Notes: generated by a model from the letters alone, not told the origin. A stretch of 30,425 bases of DNA from Flavobacteriales bacterium (GCA_002747735.1 PDQE01000032.1:1-30425), one strand, 5' to 3'. Shown: positions 1-8,416, numbered from the stretch's first letter. Numbers and translations: made by a program.

Positions 1-46
1 GGGGTAAAAATAATGGTGTAGCAAGGTTGTTTTGGTGTGGAAGCAA

Positions 47-550
47 TCATAAATAAAGTTGGTATTTGTATTCCGTAATGTTTAAATCATTACTTAGAAC
101 TTCATTTAAAAATTGAAACCCCACCTTTTTTATTATTTTTATGGAAGCTGTATTCTCTTGGGCCACATAAGCTACTATTTTTGAAAGGCCTATTGTTTTG
201 CAATGGTTAATTAAGCCTGATGCCAATTCCGTTCCATAACCGCTGTTCCAATAGACTTCATCTATTTTATAGCCTATTTCATCATTGCCATAGGCATCCT
301 TTATCAAGGCTACGGTACCTATAAAAACGCCATCTCTTATCCGTTCTACAGCATAGACTATAAAATCACTGCCGTTGTCATAGTTTTTTATAAGTTTTGG
401 TATTTCATTCTTGCTTTGTTCTATAGTATAAACCGTGGGGCTTACAAACTGCATCACCTTTTTGTTGCTATGTAATCTATGAAAATCGTGTAAATCATTG
501 TTATTTAGCTTTCTAACCTTAAGTCTTTGCGTAGAAAAAATGTCGTTCAT
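47..550 (-). CDS. GNAT-family N-acetyltransferase (RimJ/RimL-like)
   Basis: Likely transfers an acetyl group from acetyl-CoA to an amine (protein N-terminus or small molecule); the substrate cannot be read from the sequence. The 167-residue length is normal for the RimJ/RimL branch. The opening S-T-Q-R-L-x-V-R-x-L (residues 6-15) is the typical first strand of that branch. Residues 76-83 (FIGTVALI) and 91-96 (EIGYKI) are the central strands, W-N-S-G-Y-G-T-E at 101-108 is the acetyl-CoA pyrophosphate loop, and N-x-x-S-I-x-x-x-x-K-x-G-F near 133-146 is the C-terminal motif. The gene is divergent from mtaB with about 70 nt between the starts. It is a stand-alone gene; what lies downstream falls outside the window. 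Confidence 0.88.
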   Translation of the reverse strand: MNDIFSTQRLKVRKLNNNDLHDFHRLHSNKKVMQFVSPTVYTIEQSKNEIPKLIKNYDNGSDFIVYAVERIRDGVFIGTVALIKDAYGNDEIGYKIDEVYWNSGYGTELASGLINHCKTIGLSKIVAYVAQENTASIKIIKKVGFQFLNEVLSNDLNITEYKYQLYL

Positions 551-593
551 ACGGTTAATGCGTGGTTAATGGGTGGAAATATTTAATAAAATA

Positions 594-601
594 CTACCTT
601 T
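594..601 (+). promoter_or_regulatory. Flavobacterial -7 box (TACCTTTG) upstream of mtaB
   Basis: TACCTTTG matches the Bacteroidota -7 consensus TAnnTTTG and is followed by CA. It lies about 20 nt before the mtaB ATG, so the leader would be very short. The -33 region (about 570-577) has no clean TTG, so this rests mainly on the -7 box. Confidence 0.6.
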
Positions 602-622
602 GCAGCCCATAAAAGTACATAA

Positions 623-1905
623 ATGCAGAGACAAAAAAAAGTAGCTTTTTATACTTTGGGTTGTAAACTCAACTTTTCTGAAACTTCTACCATTGCTAGA
701 GATTTTACCAATCAGGGTTTTGCACGGGTAGATTTTGAGGAAAAAGCGGATATTTATGTAATTAATACTTGTTCGGTAACCGATAATGCGGATAAACGTT
801 TTAAAACTATTGTAAAAGCTGCCCTAAAACAAAATGAGAAGGCATTTTTAATCGCCATTGGTTGTTATGCTCAATTAAAACCAAAAGAATTGGCTGCTAC
901 GGAGGGTGTAGATTTGGTGCTGGGTGCTACGGAAAAATTTAAGGTTACCCAATATCTCAATGACTTGTCAAAAAATGAAATGGGAGAGGTACATTCCTGC
1001 GAAATAGATGATGCCAATTTCTATGAAAGTGCTTATTCCATTGGAGACAGAACCCGGGCTTTTTTAAAAGTTCAGGATGGTTGTGATTATAAATGTACTT
1101 ATTGTACTATTCCTTTGGCCAGAGGGATTTCCAGAAGTGATACATTAGAAAATGTATTGCGAAATGCTGAAGAAATTGCCGTACAGGGCATTAAAGAAAT
1201 TGTGCTTACCGGTGTAAACATTGGCGATTATGGAAAAGGTGAATTTGGCAATAAACGACACGAACATACCTTTTTTGATCTGATAAAAGCTCTGGATAAA
1301 GTAAATGGCATTAAAAGATTGCGAATTTCTTCCATAGAGCCTAATTTGTTGAGACGTTACAAAGCGGCAGTGATGAAATGTTAAAAAGGATGAAACGCCG
1401 TTATTTGCGAAAGGTTTATACGGATAGAGTATCCGGAATAAGAGAAAGAATGCCCAATGCCTGTATAGGCGTAGATGTTATAGTAGGTTTTCCCGGTGAA
1501 ACAGAGGAGCATTTTTTAGAAACTTATAACTATCTGAACGAATTGGATATTTCGTACCTCCATGTATTTACCTATTCCGAACGGCCAAATACGGAAGCTG
1601 CCCAAATGGATGGTGTAGTACCCAAAAAAATCCGGTATAAACGCAGTAAAATGTTACGCGGGTTGTCGGCCAAAAAACGTAGGGCTTTTTATGAAAGCCA
1701 ATTAGGCAATACCCTTACCGTGTTACTGGAAAGTGAAAATAAAGCCGGATATATGTATGGCTTTACTGAAAATTACGTAAAAGTAAAAACCTGGTGGAAT
1801 CCGCATTTAGCCAATACGTTACAAACTATCATCCTAACCGGTTTTTATGATGACGGTACAGTAAAATTTGATTTTGTAAATGAGCCGGTATATGCCACTA
1901 TATGA
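623..1905 (+). pseudogene. mtaB: mtaB, tRNA ms2t6A methylthiotransferase, broken by an internal deletion and frameshift
   Basis: MtaB is a radical-SAM enzyme that adds the methylthio group to t6A37 of tRNA. The first part (623-1384) has the N-terminal UPF0004 cluster cysteines C14, C50 and C81 and the radical-SAM CxxxCxxC at C154/C158/C161. It reads normally to I-E-P-N-L-L (ends 1351). The next recognisable residues, L-Q-S-G-S-D-E-M, begin at 1357 in another frame and run to the stop at 1905 through the family motif D-V-I-V-G-F-P-G-E-T and a TRAM-like C-terminus. Only five bases (1352-1356) lie between. Relatives have about 21 residues there, including the H-F-H-I-P motif, so roughly 58 nt appear to be missing. 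Both sides are otherwise well conserved, so the event is recent or is an assembly error. The end overlaps the next gene. Confidence 0.85.
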
Positions 1906-2563
1906 TAAAATTCCTGTATATTTTGTTCCGGGATTAGGAGCCAGTTCAAAAATTTTTGAAAACATTAAACTTCCCGAAAATCAATATGCCGTACATTATT
2001 TGGATTGGATTCCGCCAAAAGACAAAAAAGAATCCATACAAAATTACGCCAGACGAATGTGTGCGGCTGTAAAAGAAGCTAATCCTGTTTTGGTAGGAGT
2101 GTCATTTGGCGGGTTAATGGTACAGGAAATGAGCAAGATTATCCCTGTAAAGAAAACTATTATTATCTCCAGTATAAAATCAAGGAACGAGTTACCAAGG
2201 AGTTTAAAATGGGCTAGTGCAACGTGTGCCTACAAAATTTTACCTTACAAGAAAATGATGAATGTGGATAATCTGGCTAAGTTTGCATTTGGAAAATCGG
2301 CTAAAAAACGCATAAATTTATATAGAAAGTATATCTATATTAGCAGCGAAAATTATCTGCCGTGGGCTTTTGGTCAGATGCTGAATTGGAATCCCGAAAA
2401 TAATAATAATATTGAAACAATACATATTCACGGTGATAAAGACCACATTTTTCCGATAAAAAACATAACAAACTGCGAAGTAATAGCAGGTGGAACGCAT
2501 ACAATGATTTTAATTAAATCAAAACCAATAGCTAAATTACTCACCCAATTTATTGATAACTAA
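1892..2563 (+). CDS. alpha/beta hydrolase family protein
   Basis: A small serine hydrolase of unknown substrate, 223 residues from this start (an in-frame ATG at 1880 would add four). The fold is suggested by strand 1 I-P-V-Y-F followed by P-G-L-G-A-S-S (oxyanion loop). The nucleophile elbow is G-V-S-F-G-G (Ser at about residue 71), an acidic residue lies in H-G-D-K-D-H near 182-184, and the histidine is in G-G-T-H-T near 203, giving a complete Ser-Asp-His set. There is no signal peptide, so it is probably cytoplasmic. It overlaps the mtaB stop by 14 nt and its own stop overlaps the rfbC start (TAATG), so it is translationally coupled to rfbC. I cannot assign a physiological reaction. Confidence 0.82.
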   Translation: MPLYDKIPVYFVPGLGASSKIFENIKLPENQYAVHYLDWIPPKDKKESIQNYARRMCAAVKEANPVLVGVSFGGLMVQEMSKIIPVKKTIIISSIKSRNELPRSLKWASATCAYKILPYKKMMNVDNLAKFAFGKSAKKRINLYRKYIYISSENYLPWAFGQMLNWNPENNNNIETIHIHGDKDHIFPIKNITNCEVIAGGTHTMILIKSKPIAKLLTQFIDN

Positions 2564-3102
2564 TGCATATAGAAAATACCAATCTGGCCGGGTTAAAGAT
2601 TATAAGCCCTGCTGTTTTTAAAGATAACAGAGGTTATTTTTTTGAGTCGTATAATAAAAAAAAATGGACGGAAATTGCTGATAAGGAATTTGTTCAAGAC
2701 AATGAATCCATGTCTAATAAAGGGATATTAAGAGGCTTGCATTTTCAGAAACCGCCTTATGCTCAGGCAAAATTGGTTCGTGTTATAAGGGGAAGTGTGC
2801 TGGATGTAGTGGTGGATTTACGCCGTAATTCCCCAACTTACGGCCAACATTCTAAAATTATCCTATCTGAAGAAAACAAAAAACAGATGTATGTCCCCGA
2901 AGGGTTTGCCCATGGTTTTTTGGTCTTGGAAAATTATACTATCTTTAGCTACAAGTGTACGGCTTTTTACCATAAACCTGCAGAAGATGCTATTTTGTGG
3001 AATGACCCTACATTGGCAATAGAATGGGGGATTGCGAATCCTATTTTGTCCGAAAAAGACCAAATTGCTAAAAAATTTGATAATTTTGTTTCGCCTTTTT
3101 AA
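2563..3102 (+). CDS. rfbC: dTDP-4-dehydrorhamnose 3,5-epimerase
   Basis: RmlC/RfbC epimerises C3 and C5 of dTDP-4-keto-6-deoxyglucose in dTDP-L-rhamnose synthesis for surface polysaccharide. The 179-residue length is normal. Visible family features are the cupin strand D-N-R-G-Y-F-F-E-S-Y (21-30), the catalytic histidine in R-G-L-H-F-Q (H60), the V-R-V-I-R-G-S-V-x-D-V-V-V-D-L-R strand (72-87), V-P-E-G-F-A-H-G-F (111-119), the tyrosine acid at Y130, and N-D-P near 146. It is not next to rfbA, rfbB or rfbD here, so the rest of the pathway must be encoded elsewhere. It starts inside the stop codon of the upstream hydrolase. Confidence 0.93.
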   Translation: MHIENTNLAGLKIISPAVFKDNRGYFFESYNKKKWTEIADKEFVQDNESMSNKGILRGLHFQKPPYAQAKLVRVIRGSVLDVVVDLRRNSPTYGQHSKIILSEENKKQMYVPEGFAHGFLVLENYTIFSYKCTAFYHKPAEDAILWNDPTLAIEWGIANPILSEKDQIAKKFDNFVSPF

Positions 3103-3116
3103 ACTGAAATTTGAAT

Positions 3117-4055
3117 ATGAATAACACCATAAAATTTTTAATTATTCTATGTTTAGTCGTTATTAGTGGCATTCTGGTAAATGCGGTTCAGCAGGATAAT
3201 AAAACTATTTCCGGCCTTAAGGATAAAAACTCGGTAATAAGTGATAAAAGTACGAGCGAAACTTATGTAATAAAGGCCTTAAAAATACCGGATAATCTGA
3301 ATTTTGCCGGAGAACGTGTCCCCTTGGAAAAACCGTATATTAAAGAACAGGTAGATAGAGAGCTTTTAGTAAACACCTACTGGCAATCAAACGGCTTGCT
3401 ATGGTTAAAACGCTCACATAAATATTTTCCTGTTATAGAGCCCATCTTGAAGGAAAAAGGCGTTCCGGATGATTTTAAATATCTGGCGGTTATAGAAAGT
3501 AGCCTGTTAAATGTTACTTCTCCGGCAGGAGCCAAGGGTTTTTGGCAACAATTGAGCAATGCGGCAAAGGACTATGGATTAGAGGTTAACAGTAATGTAG
3601 ATGAGAGATACCATTTGGAAAAAGCAACGCGGGCGGCTTGCGATTACTTACTGGATGCAAAAAAAACATTTGGCACTTGGACTTTAGCGGCAGCGGCTTA
3701 TCATTCCGGTAAGAAAAATATCAGTTCGTATTTAGAGGATCAGATGGTGGGTAGTTATTATGATTTGCTTAGTGGGCCCAATACAGAACGGTATTTGCCC
3801 AGAATTCTGGCAGCTAAAGAAATTTTGAGTAATCCACATAAATACGGTTTTGAGTTTGAAACTTCTGACTTATATACCTATCCAAAATACCATCTGGTTA
3901 AGGTGGATACGCCCATTACTAATATTGCCCGGTTTGCCAAAGACCACAATGTTAATTATAGAGAGCTAAAAATTTTAAACCCTTGGTTAAGAGAAAATAA
4001 GCTGAATAATAAATCCGGAAAGTTGTATCAGATTAAAATTCCGGAGTACAATTAA
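3117..4055 (+). CDS. lytic transglycosylase (SLT/MltD-like), exported
   Basis: Probably cleaves glycan strands of peptidoglycan non-hydrolytically. The 312-residue protein starts with an N-terminal hydrophobic segment (about 5-22; export signal or anchor). The SLT domain spans about 90-235: the catalytic glutamate sits in A-V-I-E-S-S (E127), followed by S-P-A-G-A-K-G-F-W-Q (135-144) and the second motif A-A-A-A-Y-H-S-G (191-198). The last 50 residues (V-D-T-P-I-x-x-I-A-R-F-A ... L-N-P-W-L-R) resemble a LysM-like cell-wall binding module. The usual AAYNxG motif has His in place of Asn, and the conserved GFWQ-(F/L)-M reads GFWQ-Q-L, so the active-site cleft is divergent. I chose the ATG at 3117 over a TTG two codons upstream. 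It ends directly against the convergent neighbour, with no gap. Confidence 0.85.
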   Translation: MNNTIKFLIILCLVVISGILVNAVQQDNKTISGLKDKNSVISDKSTSETYVIKALKIPDNLNFAGERVPLEKPYIKEQVDRELLVNTYWQSNGLLWLKRSHKYFPVIEPILKEKGVPDDFKYLAVIESSLLNVTSPAGAKGFWQQLSNAAKDYGLEVNSNVDERYHLEKATRAACDYLLDAKKTFGTWTLAAAAYHSGKKNISSYLEDQMVGSYYDLLSGPNTERYLPRILAAKEILSNPHKYGFEFETSDLYTYPKYHLVKVDTPITNIARFAKDHNVNYRELKILNPWLRENKLNNKSGKLYQIKIPEYN

Positions 4056-4997
4056 CTATTCTATACACAGTTGTCTTTTTGCAGCATTAAAATCTGTGAT
4101 AATTTCTTGTACTATTTCTGCGGCCGGTTTTATCCGGTGAATTAGTCCGCTTATTTGGCCTATTTCCAGTTCGCCTTCATTTAAATCACCTTCAAACATT
4201 CCTTTTTTTGCCCGTCCTCTACCCAATAGTTCTTTTAATTTCTCTACAGACGCACCGTTTTTGTAGGCCTCTTGTATTTGATTGTAAAATTTATTTTTAA
4301 TTAATCTAACCGGAGCCAATTCTTTAAGCGTAAGTTGGGTGTCACCCTCTTTTGCTTCTACAATTTTATTCTTAAAATTTATGTGCGAAGAAGCTTCGTT
4401 ACTGGCTACAAACCTACTGCCTATCTGCACTCCATCCGCCCCAAGTGCCATAGCGGCCAGCATGCCATTTCCAGTAGCAATGCCACCTGCCGCTATAAGA
4501 GGAATGTGTATTTTTTCTTTAATCATGGGTATTAACGTAAACGTAGTAGTTTCATCTCTGCCGTTATGGCCTCCGGCTTCAAAACCTTCTGCAACCACAG
4601 CATCTACACCGGCTTCTTGTGCTTTTAAAGCAAACTTTAAACTGCTCACTACGTGTACTACCGTAATGTCGTTATCTTTTAACAGTTGGGTATAGGTTTT
4701 GGGATTTCCGGCAGATGTAAAGACTATTTTAACGTTGTTGTCAATTATAATTTTTAGGATTTTGTCTAAGTCAGGATATAGCATCGGAACGTTTACGCCA
4801 AAAGGTTTATCCGTTGCTACCTGGCATTTTTCTATGTGTTCTAATAACACTTCCGGGTACATAGAACCGGAACCAATCAGTCCCAATCCTCCTGCATTGC
4901 TTACCGCCGAAGCCAATCGCCAGCCACTGGCCCAAACCATACCGCCCTGAATAATTGGGTATTTTATTTTAAATAATGTAGATATTTTATTTTGCAT
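4056..4997 (-). CDS. nitronate monooxygenase / FabK-like FMN oxidoreductase
   Basis: A 313-residue TIM-barrel flavoprotein of the 2-nitropropane dioxygenase (NMO) family, which oxidises alkyl nitronates; some relatives act as FMN-dependent enoyl-ACP reductases (FabK). Visible motifs are P-I-I-Q-G-G-M near the N-terminus, G-V-N-V-P, A-G-N-P-K, V-A-E-G-F-E-A-G-G-H-N-G at about 134-145 (conserved glycine-rich loop with the active-site His), and the FMN phosphate motif A-A-G-G-I-A-T-G-N-G-M ... G-A-D-G-V-Q-I-G-S-R-F. No signal peptide, so cytosolic. It lies 42 nt downstream of mnmA on the same strand and is probably co-transcribed. The E-A-G-G-H-N-G motif suits NMO, but FabK activity cannot be excluded. 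Confidence 0.85.
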   Translation of the reverse strand: MQNKISTLFKIKYPIIQGGMVWASGWRLASAVSNAGGLGLIGSGSMYPEVLLEHIEKCQVATDKPFGVNVPMLYPDLDKILKIIIDNNVKIVFTSAGNPKTYTQLLKDNDITVVHVVSSLKFALKAQEAGVDAVVAEGFEAGGHNGRDETTTFTLIPMIKEKIHIPLIAAGGIATGNGMLAAMALGADGVQIGSRFVASNEASSHINFKNKIVEAKEGDTQLTLKELAPVRLIKNKFYNQIQEAYKNGASVEKLKELLGRGRAKKGMFEGDLNEGELEIGQISGLIHRIKPAAEIVQEIITDFNAAKRQLCIE

Positions 4998-5039
4998 GAT
5001 TAGAAAAATGTTGTGATGACAGAAATTACAAATCCAAAA

Positions 5040-6227
5040 TTAAGCAATCACTCCGGAACCCAATAATTCATCTTTATTATACCAAGCCGCAAATTGCCCT
5101 TCGGCAATGGCAGACTGCGGTTTTTTAAATATTATAAACATGCCATCTTCAGATTTGTATAGTGTGGATTTTTCTAATGATTGCCTGTATCTTATTCTGG
5201 CTTTTACTTCTAATTTTTCACTTTGTGTGATAGCTAGGTCTTCCCGTAGCCAGTGGATGTCTTCATTTTTTATAAATAGGACGGAACGGTATAACCCCGG
5301 ATGATTTTTTCCTTCTCCTACATAAATTATATTTTCTTTAACATCGGTATCTAAAACAAATAACGGCTCTTTAAATCCGCCAACGCCCAGGCCTTTTCGC
5401 TGGCCTTTAGTAAAATAATGAGCCCCTTGATGACTGCCAATTACAGTACCGTCCGTTTTTTTATAATGAAACTTTTCGCTCAATTCAGCTAAGTCATGGC
5501 CGTTAAGTTGTTTGATAACTTTAGCCGGTTTGTTGTCGTAAAAACTATTCGGAATTAATACTATTTCGCCGGTTTTTGGTTCTAACTGTTGCTGTAAAAA
5601 TTCCGGTAGTTTTACTTTTCCGATAAAGCACAGCCCCTGTGAATCTTTTTTTTCAGCGGTTACTAAGTCTTGTTCTTTGGCTATTTTTCTAACTTCAGCC
5701 TTAGTAAGTTCACCTATCGGGAAAAGGGATTTGCTCAATTGTTCTTGCGATAGTTGGCACAAAAAATAAGATTGGTCTTTATTTGTATCTATGCCGCTTA
5801 ATAAGCTGTAAATTGTTTTTCCGTTTTTTTGAAAAACATTTTTTCTGGCATAATGTCCCGTGGCCACAAAATCTGCACCCAATTCTAAGGCCTTTTCTAA
5901 AAATACGTCAAATTTTATTTCTCTATTGCACAAAACATCCGGATTAGGTGTTTTGCCATTTTTATATTCTGCAAACATATAATTTACAATGCGTTCTTTA
6001 TATGTTTCGCTTAGGTCTAAAACCTGAAAAGGAATACCTAACTTTTCCGCTACCAGCATGGCATCATTACTGTCTTCAAGCCATGGGCATTCATTGGATA
6101 TAGTTACGGAATCATCATGCCAGTTTTTCATAAATACACCAATAACCTCGTAGCCTTGCTGCTTTAAAAGATAAGCTGCAACGCTGGAATCAACACCTCC
6201 GGAAAGTCCTATAACTACACGTTTCAT
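5040..6227 (-). CDS. mnmA: tRNA-specific 2-thiouridylase MnmA
   Basis: Catalyses 2-thiolation of wobble uridine 34 in tRNA-Lys, -Glu and -Gln using ATP and a persulfide relay. The 395 residues include the PP-loop S-G-G-V-D-S-S-V (9-16), the N-P-D-V-L-C-N motif with catalytic Cys100, the H-Y-A-R segment (125-128), and the second catalytic cysteine in D-S-Q-G-L-C-F (Cys200). A C-terminal barrel follows ([10 protein letters not shown]). The longer W-H-D-D-S insert after residue 36 is typical of Bacteroidota MnmA. It is the first gene of a likely two-gene operon with the nitronate monooxygenase. A neighbouring locus (mtaB) is also a position-34/37 tRNA modifier, but on the opposite strand. Confidence 0.96.
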   Translation of the reverse strand: MKRVVIGLSGGVDSSVAAYLLKQQGYEVIGVFMKNWHDDSVTISNECPWLEDSNDAMLVAEKLGIPFQVLDLSETYKERIVNYMFAEYKNGKTPNPDVLCNREIKFDVFLEKALELGADFVATGHYARKNVFQKNGKTIYSLLSGIDTNKDQSYFLCQLSQEQLSKSLFPIGELTKAEVRKIAKEQDLVTAEKKDSQGLCFIGKVKLPEFLQQQLEPKTGEIVLIPNSFYDNKPAKVIKQLNGHDLAELSEKFHYKKTDGTVIGSHQGAHYFTKGQRKGLGVGGFKEPLFVLDTDVKENIIYVGEGKNHPGLYRSVLFIKNEDIHWLREDLAITQSEKLEVKARIRYRQSLEKSTLYKSEDGMFIIFKKPQSAIAEGQFAAWYNKDELLGSGVIA

Positions 6228-6332
6228 GCTGCAAAGTTAGTAATTAACAAGAACAATTTTAAAACAAAGACTCAAATTGTCTCAATAAAAGATTAGTCTT
6301 TGTATATGGCATTCTAAACAAATTTGTTTATT

Positions 6333-6372
6333 TTATAATTTGCTAATTATCAATTAATTAATAAAATTTAAA
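6333..6372 (+). repeat. 40-nt AT-rich dispersed repeat, copy 1
   Basis: This 40-nt stretch matches 22747-22786 at 37 of 40 positions by eye, with no gaps. It lies between the divergent mnmA and FAS1 genes. The second copy sits directly before the FUSC gene start. Confidence 0.6.
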
Positions 6373-6460
6373 CGCATTAATAATACAAATTGAAAAAATA
6401 TGAAAGTAACGATTTTCTTAAGAAAACAACTACAACAGGATTAGCTTTTTGTTTAATTTA

Positions 6461-6492
6461 TTTGGAAAACAGTTAAACAATATGTAAATTTG
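6461..6492 (+). promoter_or_regulatory. Flavobacterial promoter for the FAS1 lipoprotein gene
   Basis: TTTG at 6461-6464, then 20 nt, then TAAATTTG at 6485-6492 match the Bacteroidota TTG-N(17-23)-TAnnTTTG layout. The ATG follows 29 nt downstream. Confidence 0.65.
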
Positions 6493-6520
6493 TTTCATCA
6501 TAAACTTTAAATTTAACATT

Positions 6521-7440
6521 ATGAAAAATTCATTAAAAATTCTTTCCATTGTTTTTATCCTATTTGCGGGTTTTACTTTTATGTCATGTAATGATGACGA
6601 TGATGATGATGATTCCAAGCCACAAGTAAAGACTATATACGAATTTGTGGAAGCCAATAGTGCTGACTATGGATTACTACTTGAAGCTCTTCAAAAAGCC
6701 GATGGCGACTTGGGTACTGTTCTTAGCGGTGAAGGGCCATACACGGTGTTTGCCCCTAATAACGATGCTTTTACAACTTTTTTAAAAGATAAAGGCTTTA
6801 ACAGCTTAGATGATGTGCCTAAGGATGTACTTTCTCAGATTTGTCTTCAGGATATATTAATACAGCCGCTACTGCCACTCCCAATGGTCAGGTGATGAGC
6901 ATGTATGTTTCCATAGATAGCGGGGTAACTTTAAACGGCAGTTCGGCTGTTACAGGAGCAGATAACATGTTGGATAATGGTATAGTTCATTTGGTTGACA
7001 AAGTAATAGATTTACCCACAGTGGTAACATTTGCTACGGCAGATCCTACCTTCAGTACATTAGTTGCTGCATTAACCCGAAGTGATCAGCCGGATTTTGT
7101 AAGTATTTTATCTACCCCGGATGGAACAGACCCTGCTCCATTTACTGTTTTTGCCCCTAATAATGATGCTTTTGCTGATTTATTGACTGAATTGGGAGTT
7201 TCAGGTTTAGATGCTATAAATGATGAAACTTTAATACCCACTTTACAATATCATCTGATATGTTAGATGATATGAAGATAAATACAATAGGAGGGGAAAT
7301 TACTGCTAACGTTGCCGATGGAGCAACACTTACAGATGCAAATGGCAGGGTAAGTAAAATAATTTTTACAGATGTACAGGCAAGCAATGGTGTAGTTCAC
7401 GTAATTGATAAGGTGATTTTGCCACCATTAAGCGAGTAAA
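6521..7440 (+). pseudogene. two-domain fasciclin (FAS1) surface lipoprotein, broken in both domains
   Basis: FAS1-repeat proteins are secreted adhesins. The start carries a lipoprotein signal ending F-M-S-C (Cys at residue 23), followed by N and seven aspartates; acidic residues after the lipid Cys resemble the Bacteroidota surface-export signal. FAS1 domain 1 (Y-T-V-F-A-P-N-N-D-A-F) breaks at 6841-6843: L-S-Q-I is followed, out of frame, by S-S-G-Y-I at 6844. Domain 2 (F-T-V-F-A-P-N-N-D-A-F) breaks at 7261-7262: Y-H-L-I is followed, out of frame, by L-D-D-M-K at 7263, and the last part reads to a stop at 7438-7440 (V-I-D-K-V-I-L-P-P). Relatives carry a segment around N/Y-H-V-V-x-G at both points, so about 43 and 25 nt seem to be missing. 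The rest is well conserved, so the breaks are recent or an assembly fault. Confidence 0.8.
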
Positions 7441-7471
7441 TATATTTAGTAAAAGTTGGTTTAAATAAAGG

Positions 7472-7510
7472 CTGCCGGTTTACCTACATTTATAGCCGGT
7501 AGTTTTTTTT
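7472..7510 (+). terminator. Rho-independent terminator after the FAS1 gene
   Basis: A seven-base-pair stem (CTGCCGG at 7472-7478 with CCGGTAG at 7496-7502, one G-T pair) is followed by a run of T. It lies about 30 nt after the last FAS1 stop. Confidence 0.7.
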
Positions 7511-7545
7511 TATTAATATAGCATTATATATTAGACTTGGTATTA
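7511..7545. repeat. Dispersed TTGGTAT palindromic element, copy A
   Basis: The right half (7525-7545) carries TATTAGACTTGGTATTA. Nearly identical copies lie at 14854-14874 and 28572-28592. The left half is degenerate (TATTAATATA). It is in the gap between convergent genes. Confidence 0.65.
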
Positions 7546-7560
7546 TACCATTTCCACCTC

Positions 7561-7690
7561 AAAATTACTCAATAAAATGTACCTTTTTATGCCATATTTC
7601 GTTGTAAAAATAAACTATAGCTACGGCTATACTTAATTTTTACGCCTTATCTATTACAAAAATTCATTATTTTATTTTTTGAGTATTTTT
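7561..7690. repeat. 130-nt imperfect inverted repeat with a TACG tetraloop centre
   Basis: Outer arms pair around TACTCA (left, near 7566) and TGAGTA (7680-7685). Middle arms pair TAAAAAT with ATTTTTA, and the centre is TATAGC-TACG-GCTATA at 7616-7631. The loop is closed by C-G, giving the very stable C(UACG)G tetraloop in RNA. It fills the space between two convergent genes and may be a dispersed intergenic repeat or a bidirectional terminator. Confidence 0.6.
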
Positions 7691-7705
7691 AAAGCAGAAC
7701 TGGTA

Positions 7706-8416
7706 TTACTGTTTTTTTGGCCGTTCTTTTTTCTTGTTGGGTTGTTCTGTACTTACCAGTTCTCCATCTACATAGTTTTCCCAAGTGCCTACTTTTTTAT
7801 CGTTAAGAAACTCTCCCTTGGTGGTCAACTCTCCGGTTTTCCTATTATAATAGACTGCCTTGCCATTCAGTTTGCCATTTTTATAATTAAAATGTTGATA
7901 CAAATGTCCCTTTATGGAATATTTTCTGTAAACACTGTCCAATTTACCATTTTTATAATAAGCGATTTCGGTAGGTTTTCCGGTGTTGTAAAAGGTCTTG
8001 TATTCGCCGTCTAACAATCCGTTTGTATAATTTTCTTCGGCCATGATAGTTTTTCCGTCTTCGTGATAAAAGAGCCATTTACCTATGCGATTTTTTCCTT
8101 GCATTTTTCCTTTGCTTTGCAAAACGCCCGTTTCTGTAAAAAAGGTAACCTCCGCCACATCCGAGTTATTTCCGTATTTTTTTATGGTAATGGGAAATTC
8201 TGAATTGGCTGCCGAATAAAATTTGAAAGTACCTGATTCCTTGCCGTGGTTAAATGTGCCTTCGTATCGTATTCTGTTATTTTTATAATATTTTTTCCAT
8301 AATCCGTGTCTGTTGCCATCAGCATCTACCTGGTTGATGTTTTGCTGGGCATAAGAAGGAAATACAAAAAGGAAACAGAAGAAATAACTACTTATTATAC
8401 TGAAAATTGTCTTCAT
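7706..8416 (-). CDS. secreted MORN-variant repeat protein (YwqK-like)
   Basis: A 236-residue exported protein of tandem MORN-variant repeats, the family often labelled YwqK-type antitoxin; that label does not prove a toxin-antitoxin role and no toxin gene is adjacent. A signal peptide covers about residues 1-23 (ends S-Y-A-Q). From about 30 to 220 the protein is built of units of the form G-x-W-x-x-Y-Y ... x-Y-x-N-G-K-x-x-G, about 22-24 residues each and roughly eight in number. The C-terminal tail is strongly basic (K-K-K-E-R-P-K-K). Periplasmic or outer-membrane location is likely. It is a single gene convergent with the FAS1 gene. Confidence 0.75.
   Translation of the reverse strand: MKTIFSIISSYFFCFLFVFPSYAQQNINQVDADGNRHGLWKKYYKNNRIRYEGTFNHGKESGTFKFYSAANSEFPITIKKYGNNSDVAEVTFFTETGVLQSKGKMQGKNRIGKWLFYHEDGKTIMAEENYTNGLLDGEYKTFYNTGKPTEIAYYKNGKLDSVYRKYSIKGHLYQHFNYKNGKLNGKAVYYNRKTGELTTKGEFLNDKKVGTWENYVDGELVSTEQPNKKKERPKKQ

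Noticed and set aside
1..46. Possible gene end at the left edge
   Set aside because: Only 46 bases remain after the GNAT stop; no frame can be judged.
4339..4950. Open frames on the plus strand within the nitronate monooxygenase gene
   Set aside because: They are mirror frames of a well conserved enzyme; composition (P, A, S rich) is typical of antisense of a coding strand.
7706..8416. Toxin-antitoxin module at the MORN-variant gene
   Set aside because: The family name includes antitoxin, but the protein is exported and no toxin-like gene is adjacent.
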